A stretch of DNA of 64,000 bases, from NCBI RefSeq assembly GCF_007992455.1, contig NZ_BKAH01000004.1:124001-188000 (forward strand), in the 5' to 3' direction. Each line of letters starts with the position of its first letter. Position 1 is the stretch's first letter. The position numbers were made by a program, and so were the translations under genes. Below the pieces are notes generated by a model that searched no databases, was not told the DNA's origin, and saw only the letters and a list, made by a program, of their open reading frames with translations. Positions 19,612 to 28,804 of this stretch are shown piece by piece. This DNA is from Microbacterium saccharophilum (GTDB taxonomy: Bacteria; Actinomycetota; Actinomycetes; Actinomycetales; Microbacteriaceae).

Positions 19612-19785
19612 ATGTTCATCGTCTATCTGGTGCTCTTCCTGCTCGGCTTCTACCTGTTCGGGCTCGCGTTCGCGATCGACTCCGACCCGAGCGGCTACAT
19701 CTTCGTCGCCGGCATCCTGTCGGTCTCCCTCGCCGTCGCGCTGCTGATCCACCTGCCGAGCGCAGCCGACCGCGCCAAGCGCTGA
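19612..19785 (+). CDS. Small two-helix membrane protein
   Basis: 57 residues beginning MFIVYLVLFLLGFYLFGLAF. Two hydrophobic helices (about residues 3-21 and 29-47) flank a short DSDPSGY loop, with a basic tail AADRAKR. ATG 19612 has GGAGG 6-7 nt upstream, which supports real translation. It is 21 nt upstream of the ACT-domain gene, probably in the same operon. No family recognised; function unknown. Confidence 0.7.
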   Translation: MFIVYLVLFLLGFYLFGLAFAIDSDPSGYIFVAGILSVSLAVALLIHLPSAADRAKR

Positions 19786-19806
19786 CGCCGCGCGACAGGC
19801 AGCACC

Positions 19807-20316
19807 ATGGCCACCCTCGTCCTCACCGTCGTCGGCGATGACCGTGCCGGTCTCGTCAGCGCCCTCGCCGAACAGGTCGCCGCGCACCGCGGCAACTGGG
19901 AGCAGAGCGAACTGGCCGAGCTCGCCGGCGCCTTCGCCGGCATCGTCCTGATCTCGGTGCCGGACGACCGCGTCGACGAGCTCACGCGTGCCGTGCAGAG
20001 CCTCGAGGGACTGTTGCGCGTCACGGCCCACACGCCGCCCGCGGCGCACGCCGACGACGACGCCTACAACCTCACCTTCACCGTGCTCGGCAACGACCGG
20101 CCCGGCATCGTCCGCGACGTGACGACCGCCGTCGCCGCGCACGCCCTCAGCATCGACGGGTTCCGCAGCCGCACCCTGGACGCGCCGATGGCCGGCGGCA
20201 CGCTCTTCGAGGCGACGGTCCAGGTGCGCGTCCCCTCGGCAGCGGACGCCGACGCCATCACGAGCGCGCTGGAGCGCCTCGCCGGTGAGATCCAGGTCGA
20301 CCTCAGCCTGGGGTGA
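19807..20316 (+). CDS. Double ACT-domain protein (GcvR-like)
   Basis: 169 residues made of two ACT domains: LVLTVVGDDRAGLVSALAEQVAAHRGNW (residues 4-31) and LTFTVLGNDRPGIVRDVTTAVAAHALSI (about 88-116). ACT pairs of this kind bind amino acids; the closest familiar relative is GcvR, the glycine cleavage repressor partner in E. coli, but no gcv genes are nearby. It ends 7 nt before the AlkD-like gene and probably shares its mRNA. Confidence 0.85.
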   Translation: MATLVLTVVGDDRAGLVSALAEQVAAHRGNWEQSELAELAGAFAGIVLISVPDDRVDELTRAVQSLEGLLRVTAHTPPAAHADDDAYNLTFTVLGNDRPGIVRDVTTAVAAHALSIDGFRSRTLDAPMAGGTLFEATVQVRVPSAADADAITSALERLAGEIQVDLSLG

Positions 20317-20323
20317 GCACCGG

Positions 20324-20980
20324 ATGAGCGCCGCCGACGACGTCCGCGCCGCCCTCCGCCGCGCCGCGGACCCCGCCCGCGCCGCGGGGCAGCAGGCGTA
20401 CATGAAGTCGGCCATGCCTTACCTCGGGGTCACGATGCCCGACGTCCGGCGCATCGCCCGGCTTGCCGGGAAGGACCTCCGATCCCCGGATGAGGCGCGG
20501 GGCCTCGCCCGCGCCCTGTGGGACGAGGCGACGCACCGCGAGGAGCGGTACGCCGGCATGATCCTGCTCGGCGGGCCCGTCCTGCGGGGCGACCTCGACT
20601 CCGTCCCTCTCCTCGAGCACATGGTGCGCACCGGCCGCTGGTGGGACTTCACCGACGACCTCGCTGGCCGGGTGCGCGAGCTGCATGACCGGCATCCCGT
20701 CGAGACGGCGCGACTGGTGCGCGACTGGAGCGTCGACGAAGACCTGTGGATGCGGAGGCTGGCGATCCTCTCGCAGCTCGGACGCCGCGACCGCACCGAC
20801 CTGGCGCTCCTGAGCCAGCTGCTCGAGCCGAACCTCGGCGACCCCGAGTTCTTCATCCGGAAGGCGATCGGCTGGGCCCTCCGCGACGTCGGCCGCACGC
20901 GGCCGGACTGGGTGCGGGAGTACGCGGCCACGCACGAGCTCAGTCCGTTGAGCCGCCGGGAGGCGCTCAAGCACCTGTAG
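20324..20980 (+). CDS. DNA alkylation repair protein, AlkD-like
   Basis: 218 residues, a HEAT-like all-helical repeat protein of the AlkC/AlkD family that excises positively charged alkylated bases. Recognisable segments are QQAYMKSAMPYLGVTMPDVRRIA, LWDEATHREERYAGMILLGG, WWDFTDDLAGRVRELH, LWMRRLAILSQLGRR and FFIRKAIGWALRDVGRTRPDWVREY, the last being the most conserved AlkD signature. ATG 20324; translational spacing of 7 nt to the ACT gene suggests an operon. Convergent with the permease gene. Confidence 0.88.
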   Translation: MSAADDVRAALRRAADPARAAGQQAYMKSAMPYLGVTMPDVRRIARLAGKDLRSPDEARGLARALWDEATHREERYAGMILLGGPVLRGDLDSVPLLEHMVRTGRWWDFTDDLAGRVRELHDRHPVETARLVRDWSVDEDLWMRRLAILSQLGRRDRTDLALLSQLLEPNLGDPEFFIRKAIGWALRDVGRTRPDWVREYAATHELSPLSRREALKHL

Positions 20981-20991
20981 CGCCCCGGAGT

Positions 20992-22152
20992 TCAGCGTGC
21001 GAGCGGGATGACGGCGAGCCCGACCACGAGGGGCGCCGCGAGCAGCCCCCACAGGATGTACGTGCGCCAGGGCACGTCGACGCCGACGGCGTGCAGCCGC
21101 TGATGCCACAGCAGCGTCGCGAGCGACGCCCACGGCGTGATGAGCGGCCCGGCGTTGACGCCGATGAGGAGGGCCGCCAGGCGCGCGGGGGAGTCGGCCG
21201 TCCCCTCGAACGCGAGGTAGGCGGGCAGGTTGTCCGCGACGTTGGCTCCCAGCATCCCGGCTCCGGCCAGTCGCCAGAGCGCCAGGAGGCCGTCGCCGGA
21301 CCCGGCCGCGGTCGCCAGGACCGCGCCCCAGCCGAGCGCCTGCGCGGCGGCGACGGCGAGGAAGAGCCCGGAGGCGAACACGAGAAGCTGCCACGGCACG
21401 AGGCCCACGCGCAGCACGTCCGGGGAGCGCGAGGCGAACACCCCGGCCAGCACGAGCGCCGCCACGCCGGCCGGCATCCACGGCGGCAGCCCGCTGACCA
21501 GGAGGGGCACCATCACGGCGACCACGACGGCGCTGACCGTCAGCAGGCGGCGGTCCACCAGGTGCGGCGGCGGGGCCGGTGTGTACCGGCCGCGGAGCGA
21601 TCGCCGGTGGATGAGGAGCAGCAGGGCGACCGTCACGACGATCGCGACGACCGCCGACGGGCCGAGCAGGGCCAGGAAATCCCCGGCATCCGCGCCGCCC
21701 AGCCGGTGCGCGGCGAGCAGGTTCGTGAGGTTCGACACCGGCAGCAGCAGGGATGCCGTGTTGGCGAGCCAGACGGTCGTGAACGCGAAGGGGAGCGCCG
21801 GCAGCCCATTGGCCCGCGCCACGGCGACGACGACGGGGGTCAGCAGGACGGCGGTCGTGTCGAGCGACAGGAACGCCGTCGCGGCGACCGCCAGCGCCAC
21901 GACCAGCAGCCACAGCACGAGCGTGCGCCCACGGGCCAGGCGCGCGAGGCGGGCGGCCAGCGCGTCGAAGACCCCCGCGACGGCGGCGAGCTCCGCGACG
22001 ATCGTCACCGCGACGACGAAGAGGAGGATCGGCCAGACCCGCTCCGCCACGGCCAGCGCGTCATCGACGGGAAGCACGCCGAAGGCGACCGCGGCCCCGC
22101 CGAGGAGCAGCAGCGCGGCTCCGACGACGGCGAGCTTCACGGCATCCATCAT
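20992..22152 (-). CDS. SLC13/ArsB-type permease
   Basis: 386 residues with 10-11 hydrophobic helices over the whole length and no large soluble domain. Motifs typical of the ArsB/NhaD/SLC13 group are present: FLSLDTTAVLLTPVVVAVARANG, NTASLLLPVSNLTNLLAA and GANVADNLPAYLAF ending ALLIGVNAGPLITPWASLATLLW. The substrate cannot be read from sequence; arsenite, dicarboxylate or Na+/H+ exchange are all known in the superfamily, and no ars genes are adjacent. ATG 22152 (a second ATG follows immediately) has no obvious ribosome binding site and faces the thrS leader promoter. Confidence 0.85.
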   Translation of the reverse strand: MMDAVKLAVVGAALLLLGGAAVAFGVLPVDDALAVAERVWPILLFVVAVTIVAELAAVAGVFDALAARLARLARGRTLVLWLLVVALAVAATAFLSLDTTAVLLTPVVVAVARANGLPALPFAFTTVWLANTASLLLPVSNLTNLLAAHRLGGADAGDFLALLGPSAVVAIVVTVALLLLIHRRSLRGRYTPAPPPHLVDRRLLTVSAVVVAVMVPLLVSGLPPWMPAGVAALVLAGVFASRSPDVLRVGLVPWQLLVFASGLFLAVAAAQALGWGAVLATAAGSGDGLLALWRLAGAGMLGANVADNLPAYLAFEGTADSPARLAALLIGVNAGPLITPWASLATLLWHQRLHAVGVDVPWRTYILWGLLAAPLVVGLAVIPLAR

Positions 22153-22173
22153 GGGGGATCGGCCGGGCGGCGA

Positions 22174-22179
22174 TAGACT
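22174..22179 (+). promoter_or_regulatory. Leaderless promoter of the thrS leader ORF
   Basis: TAGACT ends exactly 6 nt before ATG 22186. The predicted transcription start is the A of that ATG, so thrS would have a roughly 133-nt leader that begins with a start codon. Confidence 0.6.
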
Positions 22180-22185
22180 CGATCC

Positions 22186-22254
22186 ATGGAACACCGCCGG
22201 ATCCTCGCCGTGACGCTCGTCACGCGCACCGGCACGCGAACGCTCGACGCCTGA
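22186..22254 (+). CDS. Threonine-rich leader peptide upstream of thrS (candidate attenuator)
   Basis: A 22-residue ORF starting at a predicted leaderless ATG and ending with TGA 65 nt before thrS. Five of the ten residues at positions 10-19 are Thr (T10, T13, T15, T17, T19; codons ACG, ACG, ACC, ACG, ACG). This is the pattern of an amino-acid-sensing leader peptide before the gene for the matching tRNA synthetase. A hairpin (CGTGAC-GCTC-GTCACG, 22209-22224) lies over codons 9-13, and another (GGACGCG/CGCGTCC, 22262-22276) lies after the stop. ACGCG in the Thr-Arg codons could pair with CGCGT of the second hairpin. Regulation is inferred, not shown. Confidence 0.55.
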   Translation: MEHRRILAVTLVTRTGTRTLDA

Positions 22255-22318
22255 GCGGGCGGGACGCGACGCGTCCGAAGCTGAGCACATCCTTCCGATC
22301 CACCTCTGGAGTCCTCTC

Positions 22319-24328
22319 TTGACTGACGTCAACGCCCCGTCGGACGTGTCCTTTCCGGCCGACGGCTTCGCCCTGTTCCCCGACCGCTCCGTCGTCGCCC
22401 TGCGCGTCAACGGCGAGCTGAAAGACCTCGCCACGGTCGTCACCGCGACGGATGCCGTCGAGCCGGTGACGATCGACAGCGCCGACGGCCTGTCGATCCT
22501 CCGTCATTCCACCGCCCACGTGCTCGCGCAGGCGGTCCAGCGGGTGCGCCCGCAGGCCAACCTCGGCATCGGCCCGCCCATCACCGACGGCTTCTACTAC
22601 GACTTCGGCGTCGACGAGCCCTTCACCCCGGAGGACGTCAAGGCGATCAAGAAGGAGATGGAGCGCATCGTCCGGGAGGGCCAGCGCTTCGTCCGCCGCG
22701 TCGTCACCGACGACGAGGCGCGCACCGAACTCGCCGACGAGCCGTTCAAGCTCGAGCTCATCGGGCTCAAGGGCGGGTCGAAGGAAGCGGCAGAAGGCGC
22801 CTCCGTCGAGGTGGGCGCGGGCGAGCTGACCATATACGACAACGTGTCCCGCGACGGCGAGACCGTCTGGAAGGACCTCTGCCGCGGGCCGCACGTGCCG
22901 GGCACCCGCATGCTCGGCAACGGCTGGGACCTCACCCGCATCGCCGGCGCGTACTGGCGCGGCAGCGAGAAGAACCCGCAGCTGCAGCGCATCTACGGAA
23001 CCGCCTGGCCCACGAAGGACGAGCTGCGCGCCTACCAGCAGCGCCTCGAGGAGGCCGCCAAGCGCGACCACCGCCGCCTCGGCAAGGAGCTCGACCTGTT
23101 CTCGTTCCCCGACGAGATCGGCTCCGGCCTGTCGGTGTGGCACCCGAAGGGCGGCATCGTCCGCGGCGAGATGGAGCAGCACGCCCGCCGCCGCCACATC
23201 GAGGGCGGCTACACCTACGTGTACACACCGCACATCTCGAAGGAGGACCTGTTCCTCACCTCGAACCACCTCGTCACCTACCGTGAGGGCATGTTCCCGC
23301 CCATCCGCATGGATGAGGAGACGGATGCCGACGGCAACATCACCAAGCACGGCCAGGATTATTACCTGAAGCCGATGAACTGCCCGATGCACATCCTCAT
23401 CTACAAGGAGCGCGCGCGCAGCTACCGCGACCTGCCCATGCGGCTCGCGGAGAACGGCACCGTCTACCGCAACGAGCTCTCCGGCGCCCTGCACGGGCTC
23501 ACCCGCGTCCGCGGCTTCACACAGGACGACTCGCACCTGTTCGTCACCCCCGACCAGCTCGAGGCGGAGACGGCCCGCGTGCTGGAGTTCGTCCTGTCGA
23601 TGCTGCGCGACTTCGGCCTGGAGGACTTCGAGCTCGAGCTCTCGATGCGCGACGACGAGAAGTCGAAGTGGATCGGCAGCGACGAGTTCTGGGAGTACTC
23701 CACGAACGCCCTCCGCCACGTCGCGCACGCCTCGGGCCTCAAGGTCACCGAAGTGCCCGGCGAGGCCGCGTTCTACGGGCCGAAGATCGACCTGAAGACG
23801 CGCGACGCGATCGGCCGGACCTGGCAGCTCTCGACCGTCCAGGTCGACGTCAACCTGCCGGAGCGCTTCGGTCTGGAGTTCACCGGCCCCGACGGCGAGA
23901 AGCACCGGCCGATCATGATCCACCGGGCCCTGTTCGGATCGATCGAGAGGTTCTTCGCGATCCTGCTGGAGCACTACGCGGGCGCGTTCCCGGTGTGGCT
24001 CGCCCCCGTCCAGGTCGTCGGCATCCCGGTCGCCGAGCAGTACGGCGACTACCTGCAGGGCATCGTCGACACCCTCCGCGAGGCGGGGGTCCGCGCCGAG
24101 GTGGACCATTCCGACGACCGCATGCAGAAGAAGATCCGCACCCACACGACGCACAAGGTGCCGCTGCAGCTCATCGCCGGCGAGCAGGACCGCTCGGCGG
24201 GAACCGTCTCCTTCCGCTTCCGGGACGGGTCGCAGACCAACGGCATCCCCGTCGACGAGGCCATCGCGAAGATCCGGTCCGCGATCGAGCAGAAGACGCT
24301 CGTGAACACCGCGGAGGACCTGGCGTGA
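22319..24328 (+). CDS. thrS: Threonine--tRNA ligase
   Basis: Charges tRNA-Thr. 669 residues with the complete class II layout: TGS domain ([18 protein letters not shown]), editing domain with [11 protein letters not shown] and the HVP segment, catalytic core with [30 protein letters not shown] and [18 protein letters not shown], and anticodon-binding C-terminus ([11 protein letters not shown]). The start is TTG 22319, supported by CTGGAG 7 nt upstream and by the protein beginning TDVNAPSDV; the weak start codon may matter for regulation. A Thr-rich leader ORF precedes it. The stop overlaps the HIT gene start (GTGA). Confidence 0.96.
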   Translation: MTDVNAPSDVSFPADGFALFPDRSVVALRVNGELKDLATVVTATDAVEPVTIDSADGLSILRHSTAHVLAQAVQRVRPQANLGIGPPITDGFYYDFGVDEPFTPEDVKAIKKEMERIVREGQRFVRRVVTDDEARTELADEPFKLELIGLKGGSKEAAEGASVEVGAGELTIYDNVSRDGETVWKDLCRGPHVPGTRMLGNGWDLTRIAGAYWRGSEKNPQLQRIYGTAWPTKDELRAYQQRLEEAAKRDHRRLGKELDLFSFPDEIGSGLSVWHPKGGIVRGEMEQHARRRHIEGGYTYVYTPHISKEDLFLTSNHLVTYREGMFPPIRMDEETDADGNITKHGQDYYLKPMNCPMHILIYKERARSYRDLPMRLAENGTVYRNELSGALHGLTRVRGFTQDDSHLFVTPDQLEAETARVLEFVLSMLRDFGLEDFELELSMRDDEKSKWIGSDEFWEYSTNALRHVAHASGLKVTEVPGEAAFYGPKIDLKTRDAIGRTWQLSTVQVDVNLPERFGLEFTGPDGEKHRPIMIHRALFGSIERFFAILLEHYAGAFPVWLAPVQVVGIPVAEQYGDYLQGIVDTLREAGVRAEVDHSDDRMQKKIRTHTTHKVPLQLIAGEQDRSAGTVSFRFRDGSQTNGIPVDEAIAKIRSAIEQKTLVNTAEDLA

Positions 24329-24876
24329 CGGACGGCTCGGAGCCCCGCCTGGAGGACGCCGCGACGCTTCCGGGGGTGCCGGACGAGTTCCAGCGCCTGT
24401 GGACGCCGCACCGCATGGCGTACATCCAGGCAGGCCCCGAGCCGCTCCGCGAGGCGTGCCCGTTCTGCGCGGCGCCGGGCAAGTCCGACCCCGACGGTCT
24501 CATCGTCGCGCGGGGGAAGACCGCGTACGTGCTGCTGAACCTCTTCCCGTACAACTCCGGGCATCTGCTCGTGTGCCCGTACCGGCATATCGGGCTGTAC
24601 GACGAGGCGACGCCGGAGGAGATCGCCGAGATCGGCGCCCTCACGCAGACCGCCATGCGGGTGCTGCGTCAGGTGTCGCGCTGCGACGGCTTCAACATCG
24701 GCATGAACCAGGGTGCCGTGGCCGGCGCAGGCGTGGACGCCCACCTGCACCAGCACGTCGTGCCGCGCTGGGCGACGGACGCCAACTTCTTCCCGATCAT
24801 CGCGAAGACCAAGGCGCTGCCGCAGCTGCTCGGCGACGTCCGCCAGGCGGTCGCGGCCGCCTGGCCGGCATCCTGA
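24325..24876 (+). CDS. HIT domain nucleotide hydrolase/phosphorylase
   Basis: 183 residues of the histidine triad family, resembling the actinobacterial AP4A phosphorylase-like group. CPFC zinc site at [30 protein letters not shown], and active-site triad [13 protein letters not shown] (HxHxH). GTG 24325 overlaps the thrS stop by 4 nt, so it is translationally coupled. In many actinobacteria thrS-HIT is followed by pgsA and lipid genes; here those are absent and a B6 block follows. Confidence 0.93.
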   Translation: MTDGSEPRLEDAATLPGVPDEFQRLWTPHRMAYIQAGPEPLREACPFCAAPGKSDPDGLIVARGKTAYVLLNLFPYNSGHLLVCPYRHIGLYDEATPEEIAEIGALTQTAMRVLRQVSRCDGFNIGMNQGAVAGAGVDAHLHQHVVPRWATDANFFPIIAKTKALPQLLGDVRQAVAAAWPAS

Positions 24877-24907
24877 CCCGATCGGTCCGGCCGCGCCCCG
24901 GCCGGGA

Positions 24908-24972
24908 TCAGGCGATCGGCCCGGATCAAGCGGATTCCGCGCGGATCGTCCTGTCCTCGGCCGATCGCCTGA
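24908..24972. repeat. Long-stem inverted repeat between convergent genes
   Basis: TCAGGCGATCGGCC at 24908-24921 and its exact complement at 24959-24972 make a 14-bp stem, extendable by 3 bp past a one-base bulge, with a 37-nt loop. It occupies most of the 138-nt gap between HIT and pdxY. A possible bidirectional terminator, with architecture like the element at 8968-9041. Confidence 0.55.
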
Positions 24973-25014
24973 CTCCGGGTGGCGCAGCGAGGCGCGAGGC
25001 GCGCCCCGCCGGCC

Positions 25015-25866
25015 TCAGCGGACCTGCGTGACGGCGAACTGCTCCGCGGGGTGCGCGTAGAACTCCTGCGCCTCCACGAGCTGGAGCTCCCGCTGCCCCG
25101 ACTCGTACGTCATCCGCAGCAGGTCGTACACGCTCGAGGTGGTCTTCGCGAGCGCCGTCGCGGCGTCGCCCGTCGCGCGGTAGTGCGCGGTGAACAGCGC
25201 CGCCGTGACGTCCCCCGACCCGTTGGCCTTCATGGGGATGTGCGGCGTCTGGACGATCCACGCACCGGCGTCGGTGACGGCGAGCATCTCGATCGTGCCC
25301 TCCGGGCGGTCAGGACGCTCGACGCTCGTGACGAGCACCGTGCGGGGGCCCATGGCCCGCGCCAGGTCGGCGGAGGCGAGGGTCGATTCCAGGTCGGCGG
25401 GCTCGGTGCCGGTGAGGAACCCCAGCTCGAACTGGTTCGGCGTGATGATGTCGGCGGCGGGGACCACGCGCTCGCGCAGCAGCACCGGGATCGCGGGCGC
25501 GACGAAGCACCCCGACTTCGCGTTGCCCATGACCGGGTCGCACGCGTACACGGCGGACGGGTTCGCCGCCTTGACCCGCGCCACGGCATCGAGGATGACA
25601 TCGGCGATGCCCTCGCCGCCCTGGTAGCCGGAGAGGATCACGTCGATGTCGGGGAAGGCGCCGCGCGCCTCGATGCCGGAGATGACGGCGGCGACATCGT
25701 CGGGGCTGATCATGGGGCCGCCCCAGGAGCCGTAGCCGGTGTGGTTGGAGAAGTTCACGGTGTAGACGGGCAGGACCTCGACGCCGATGCGCTGCAGGGG
25801 GAACACGGCGGCGGAGTTGCCGACGTGACCGTAGGCGACGGCGGACTGGATCGACAGGATCTTCAC
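25015..25866 (-). CDS. pdxY: Pyridoxal kinase
   Basis: Phosphorylates pyridoxal to PLP in the salvage pathway. 283 residues of the ribokinase-like pyridoxal kinase family: start VKILSIQSAVAYGHVGNSAAVFPLQRIGVEV, substrate-contact NFSNHTGYGSWGG, YACDPVMGN, ITPNQFELGFLTG, and the anion-hole motif KANGSGDVTAALF with the catalytic Asp. GTG 25866 overlaps the stop of the MocR regulator by 4 nt, with GAGAGAAGG 10 nt upstream. The regulator and kinase form one minus-strand operon divergent from pdxST. Confidence 0.95.
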   Translation of the reverse strand: MKILSIQSAVAYGHVGNSAAVFPLQRIGVEVLPVYTVNFSNHTGYGSWGGPMISPDDVAAVISGIEARGAFPDIDVILSGYQGGEGIADVILDAVARVKAANPSAVYACDPVMGNAKSGCFVAPAIPVLLRERVVPAADIITPNQFELGFLTGTEPADLESTLASADLARAMGPRTVLVTSVERPDRPEGTIEMLAVTDAGAWIVQTPHIPMKANGSGDVTAALFTAHYRATGDAATALAKTTSSVYDLLRMTYESGQRELQLVEAQEFYAHPAEQFAVTQVR

Positions 25867-27215
25867 GAGCGGGTGACCTTCTCTCGGGGGGATGCCGTCG
25901 CACCGACGGCGGCGGCGACGTCGGCGGCGAGCCGCTCGGCGTGGGGATCGGACAGGGTGTGCACGGTCAGGCGGAGGCGGTGCGCCGCACGCTCGTCGAC
26001 GAGGACGAACTCGTCGCCCGCGCGGGCGAGCCAGCCGCGCCGCATGAGCCGCTCGACGACCGGGCGCGCGGGCCCGTCGACGTCGACCCACAGGCTCAGC
26101 CCGTCGCCGGCGTCGCACGGTACGCCGAGGGCGGTCAGGCGGGCGGCGAAGGCGCGGTTCCGCCGCAGGTAGTGCTCGCCCGCGCGGTCGACGGCTGCCA
26201 TCACGGCCGGGTCGGTGACGAGGGCGACGGCAAGGCGCTGCAGCAGGTGGCTGACCCACGTGCTGCCGGGGCTCAGGCGCATCGCGAGGCGGTCGGCGGT
26301 CTCCGGGTCGGAGGCGGTGACGGCGAGGCACATGTCGGGGCCGAGGAACTTCGACACCGAGCGGACGAGTGCCCACCGCCGATGCTCGGGTCCGATGATG
26401 GAGTGGTAGGGCTGACGCGTGAGCATCGAGAAGTGGTCGTCGGCGATCACGAGGAGGTAGGGGTGGTCGGCGAGCACGGCGCGCAGCTGCGCGGCGCGCT
26501 CGGCGGTCAGGCTCGCGCCGGTCGGATTCTGGGCGCGCGGCGTGCAGATGACGGCGCGCACGCCCTGCGCGAGCGCGGCGCGCAGCCCCTCGACCGTCAT
26601 CCCCTCCTCGTCCACCGGGACGGCGACGGGGCGGTACCCGCCGAGACGCACGGTGCGGATGCCGGAGAGGAAGCACGGGTCCTCCAGCGCCACGGCGTCG
26701 TCCCGGACGAGCGCGTGCGCGAGGAGACGCTCCATGGCATCCACGGCCCCGCCGGTGACCGTCAGCCGCAGCGCCGCGGGGTCCGCGACGTCGGGCGTCA
26801 TCCAGTCGCGCGCCCAGCGCTCCAAGTCGGGGTCGATGACGGGTTCGCCGTACAGGATCGGCCGGCCGGCCAGCGCCGTCAGGGCGCGGGACGGGTCGGG
26901 GATCAGCGCGGGGTCGGGGTTGCCGTCCCCGACGTCGCGGAGGACGCTGTCCTGCGCGTACCCCTCGACGGCGAGCGGGGCGGGAGAGGCGACCCGCGTG
27001 CCGCCGCGTCCGAGCGTCTCGACCGTCCCGGCCTGCCCGAGGAGCCGGTAGGCGGCGACGACCGTGTTGCGGTTCACTCCGAGCCGGTCGGCGAGCGCCC
27101 GCACCGGGGGGAGGGCCTCGCCGGGGGAGAAGCGGCCGCTGTCGACGAGCGCGCGGACGCTGTCGGCGATCTCCGCCGCGGAGGTCCCCGTGATCGCCGT
27201 GTCGCTCACCGTCAC
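25863..27215 (-). CDS. MocR-type (GntR/aminotransferase) regulator, PdxR-like
   Basis: 450-residue transcription factor: GntR-type winged helix at residues 12-75 (SVRALVDSGRFSPGEALPPVRALADRLGVNRNTVVAAYRLL) joined to a fold-type I aminotransferase domain that binds PLP as effector. NPTG, IADDHFSM and SVSKFLGPDM with the PLP-binding Lys are visible. MocR proteins next to pdxST usually are PdxR, activating PLP synthesis and repressing themselves. GTG 27215 is used here; GTG 27209 is equally possible since AAGGA lies between 9 and 3 nt upstream. It is divergent from pdxS and overlaps pdxY. Confidence 0.9.
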   Translation of the reverse strand: MTVSDTAITGTSAAEIADSVRALVDSGRFSPGEALPPVRALADRLGVNRNTVVAAYRLLGQAGTVETLGRGGTRVASPAPLAVEGYAQDSVLRDVGDGNPDPALIPDPSRALTALAGRPILYGEPVIDPDLERWARDWMTPDVADPAALRLTVTGGAVDAMERLLAHALVRDDAVALEDPCFLSGIRTVRLGGYRPVAVPVDEEGMTVEGLRAALAQGVRAVICTPRAQNPTGASLTAERAAQLRAVLADHPYLLVIADDHFSMLTRQPYHSIIGPEHRRWALVRSVSKFLGPDMCLAVTASDPETADRLAMRLSPGSTWVSHLLQRLAVALVTDPAVMAAVDRAGEHYLRRNRAFAARLTALGVPCDAGDGLSLWVDVDGPARPVVERLMRRGWLARAGDEFVLVDERAAHRLRLTVHTLSDPHAERLAADVAAAVGATASPREKVTRS

Positions 27216-27245
27216 CGTCCTTCACCTGTCCGCCGGCACAACTCA

Positions 27246-27277
27246 GGCCATGCTAGCTTCTGGCATAGGCCAATAGC
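27246..27277. promoter_or_regulatory. Candidate MocR/PdxR operator in the pdxR-pdxS gap
   Basis: Two imperfect direct repeats, GGCCATGCTAGC (27246-27257) and GGCCAATAGC (27268-27277), start 22 bp apart, about two helical turns, in the 101-bp divergent gap. MocR regulators commonly bind direct repeats spaced this way. The minus-strand TAGCAT within the first copy could be the pdxR -10 box. Confidence 0.45.
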
Positions 27278-27316
27278 GAAGCGACGCGACCCGCGCGTCG
27301 AAGAGGGGAAGCAGCC

Positions 27317-28201
27317 ATGTCCAGCACCGGAACCGGGCGCGTCAAGCGCGGACTCGCCGAGATGCTCAAGGGCGGCGTCATCATGGACGTCGTGACCGCC
27401 GACCAGGCGAAGATCGCCGAGGATGCCGGCGCGGTCGCCGTCATGGCGCTCGAGCGCGTGCCCGCGGACATCCGCGCGCAGGGCGGCGTGTCACGCATGA
27501 GCGACCCGGACATGATCGACAGCATCATCGCGTCGGTCTCCATCCCCGTCATGGCGAAGGCCCGCATCGGCCACTTCGTCGAGGCCCGCGTGCTGCAGGA
27601 GCTCGGCGTCGACTACATCGACGAGTCCGAGGTGCTCTCCCCGGCGGACTACGTCAACCACATCGACAAGTGGGACTTCACCGTGCCGTTCGTCTGCGGG
27701 GCGACCAACCTGGGCGAGGCGCTGCGGCGCATCACCGAGGGCGCCGCGATGATCCGCTCCAAGGGCGAGGCCGGCACCGGCGACGTCTCCGAGGCCACGA
27801 AGCACATCCGCACCATCACGAGCGAGATCAACGTGCTGCGCTCGAAGACGAAGGACGAGCTGTACGTCGCCGCGAAGGAGCTGCAGGCGCCCTACGAGCT
27901 GGTCGCGGAGGTCGCCGAGACCGGGAAGCTCCCCGTGGTGCTGTTCGTCGCCGGCGGCGTCGCGACGCCCGCCGACGCCGCGATGATGATGCAGCTCGGG
28001 GCCGACGGGGTGTTCGTCGGGTCGGGCATCTTCAAGAGCGGCAACCCCGCGCAGCGCGCGGCGGCCATCGTCAAGGCCACGACGTTCCATGACGACGCGA
28101 AGGTCATCGCGGAGGTCTCCCGCGGACTCGGCGAGGCGATGGTGGGCATCAACGTCGCCGACCTCCCCGCCCCGCACCGGCTGTCCGAGCGCGGCTGGTG
28201 A
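27317..28201 (+). CDS. pdxS: Pyridoxal 5'-phosphate synthase, PdxS subunit
   Basis: Lyase subunit that builds PLP from ribose 5-phosphate, glyceraldehyde 3-phosphate and ammonia supplied by PdxT. 294 residues with the near-invariant family sequence: [52 protein letters not shown] (catalytic Lys) and [17 protein letters not shown] 27317 with GAGGGGAAGC upstream. It overlaps pdxT by 4 nt (GTGA), ensuring matched synthesis of the two subunits. Confidence 0.97.
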   Translation: MSSTGTGRVKRGLAEMLKGGVIMDVVTADQAKIAEDAGAVAVMALERVPADIRAQGGVSRMSDPDMIDSIIASVSIPVMAKARIGHFVEARVLQELGVDYIDESEVLSPADYVNHIDKWDFTVPFVCGATNLGEALRRITEGAAMIRSKGEAGTGDVSEATKHIRTITSEINVLRSKTKDELYVAAKELQAPYELVAEVAETGKLPVVLFVAGGVATPADAAMMMQLGADGVFVGSGIFKSGNPAQRAAAIVKATTFHDDAKVIAEVSRGLGEAMVGINVADLPAPHRLSERGW

Positions 28202-28788
28202 CAGGCCCCCGGGTCGGCGTCCTCGCACTGCAGGGGGACGTCCGCGAGCACGCCCGCGTCCTGACCGACCTCGGGGCGGAGGTCGTGCTCGTCCGGCGGC
28301 CCGAGGAACTGGCATCCGTCGCGGGACTCGTGCTGCCGGGCGGGGAGTCGAGCGTCATCGACAAGCTCTCGCGGGCCTTCGGCCTGCAGCAGCCGCTGCG
28401 GGATGCCATCGCGGCGGGCCTTCCGGTCTACGGTACGTGCGCGGGGCTCATCCTCCTCGCCGAGCGCATCACCGACGGGATCGCCGGTCAGCAGACGCTC
28501 GGCGGCCTCGATGTGACGGTGCAGCGGAACGCGTTCGGCAGTCAGGTCGACTCCTTCGAAGCCGACCTGGACGTGCCGGCCTTCGGCGATCCCGCGGTGC
28601 ACGCCGTGTTCATCCGCGCGCCCCTCGTGACCCGGGTCGGCACGGGTGTCGAGGTGCTCGCCGCGCTCGAGGACGACCGGATCGTCGCGGTCCAGCAGGG
28701 GAACCTGCTCGGCACCGCGTTCCACCCCGAGGTCGCGGGGGAGACGCGGTTCCACCGCCGTTTCCTCGACCTCGTGCGCGCCGCCTGA
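28198..28788 (+). CDS. pdxT: Pyridoxal 5'-phosphate synthase, glutaminase subunit PdxT
   Basis: Class I glutamine amidotransferase that releases ammonia into PdxS. 196 residues: [29 protein letters not shown], nucleophile Cys in [11 protein letters not shown], and the His-x-Glu pair in [16 protein letters not shown] 28198 overlaps the pdxS stop. In most actinobacteria yebC follows directly; here a decarboxylase on the other strand and a hemerythrin-like gene intervene. Confidence 0.96.
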   Translation: MTGPRVGVLALQGDVREHARVLTDLGAEVVLVRRPEELASVAGLVLPGGESSVIDKLSRAFGLQQPLRDAIAAGLPVYGTCAGLILLAERITDGIAGQQTLGGLDVTVQRNAFGSQVDSFEADLDVPAFGDPAVHAVFIRAPLVTRVGTGVEVLAALEDDRIVAVQQGNLLGTAFHPEVAGETRFHRRFLDLVRAA

Positions 28789-28804
28789 CGACCCGCGGCC
28801 GGGC

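Noticed and set aside
20992..22152. Arsenite efflux pump assignment (arsB)
   Set aside because: Motifs fit the wider SLC13/ArsB/NhaD group only, and no arsenic genes are adjacent, so only a general permease call is given.
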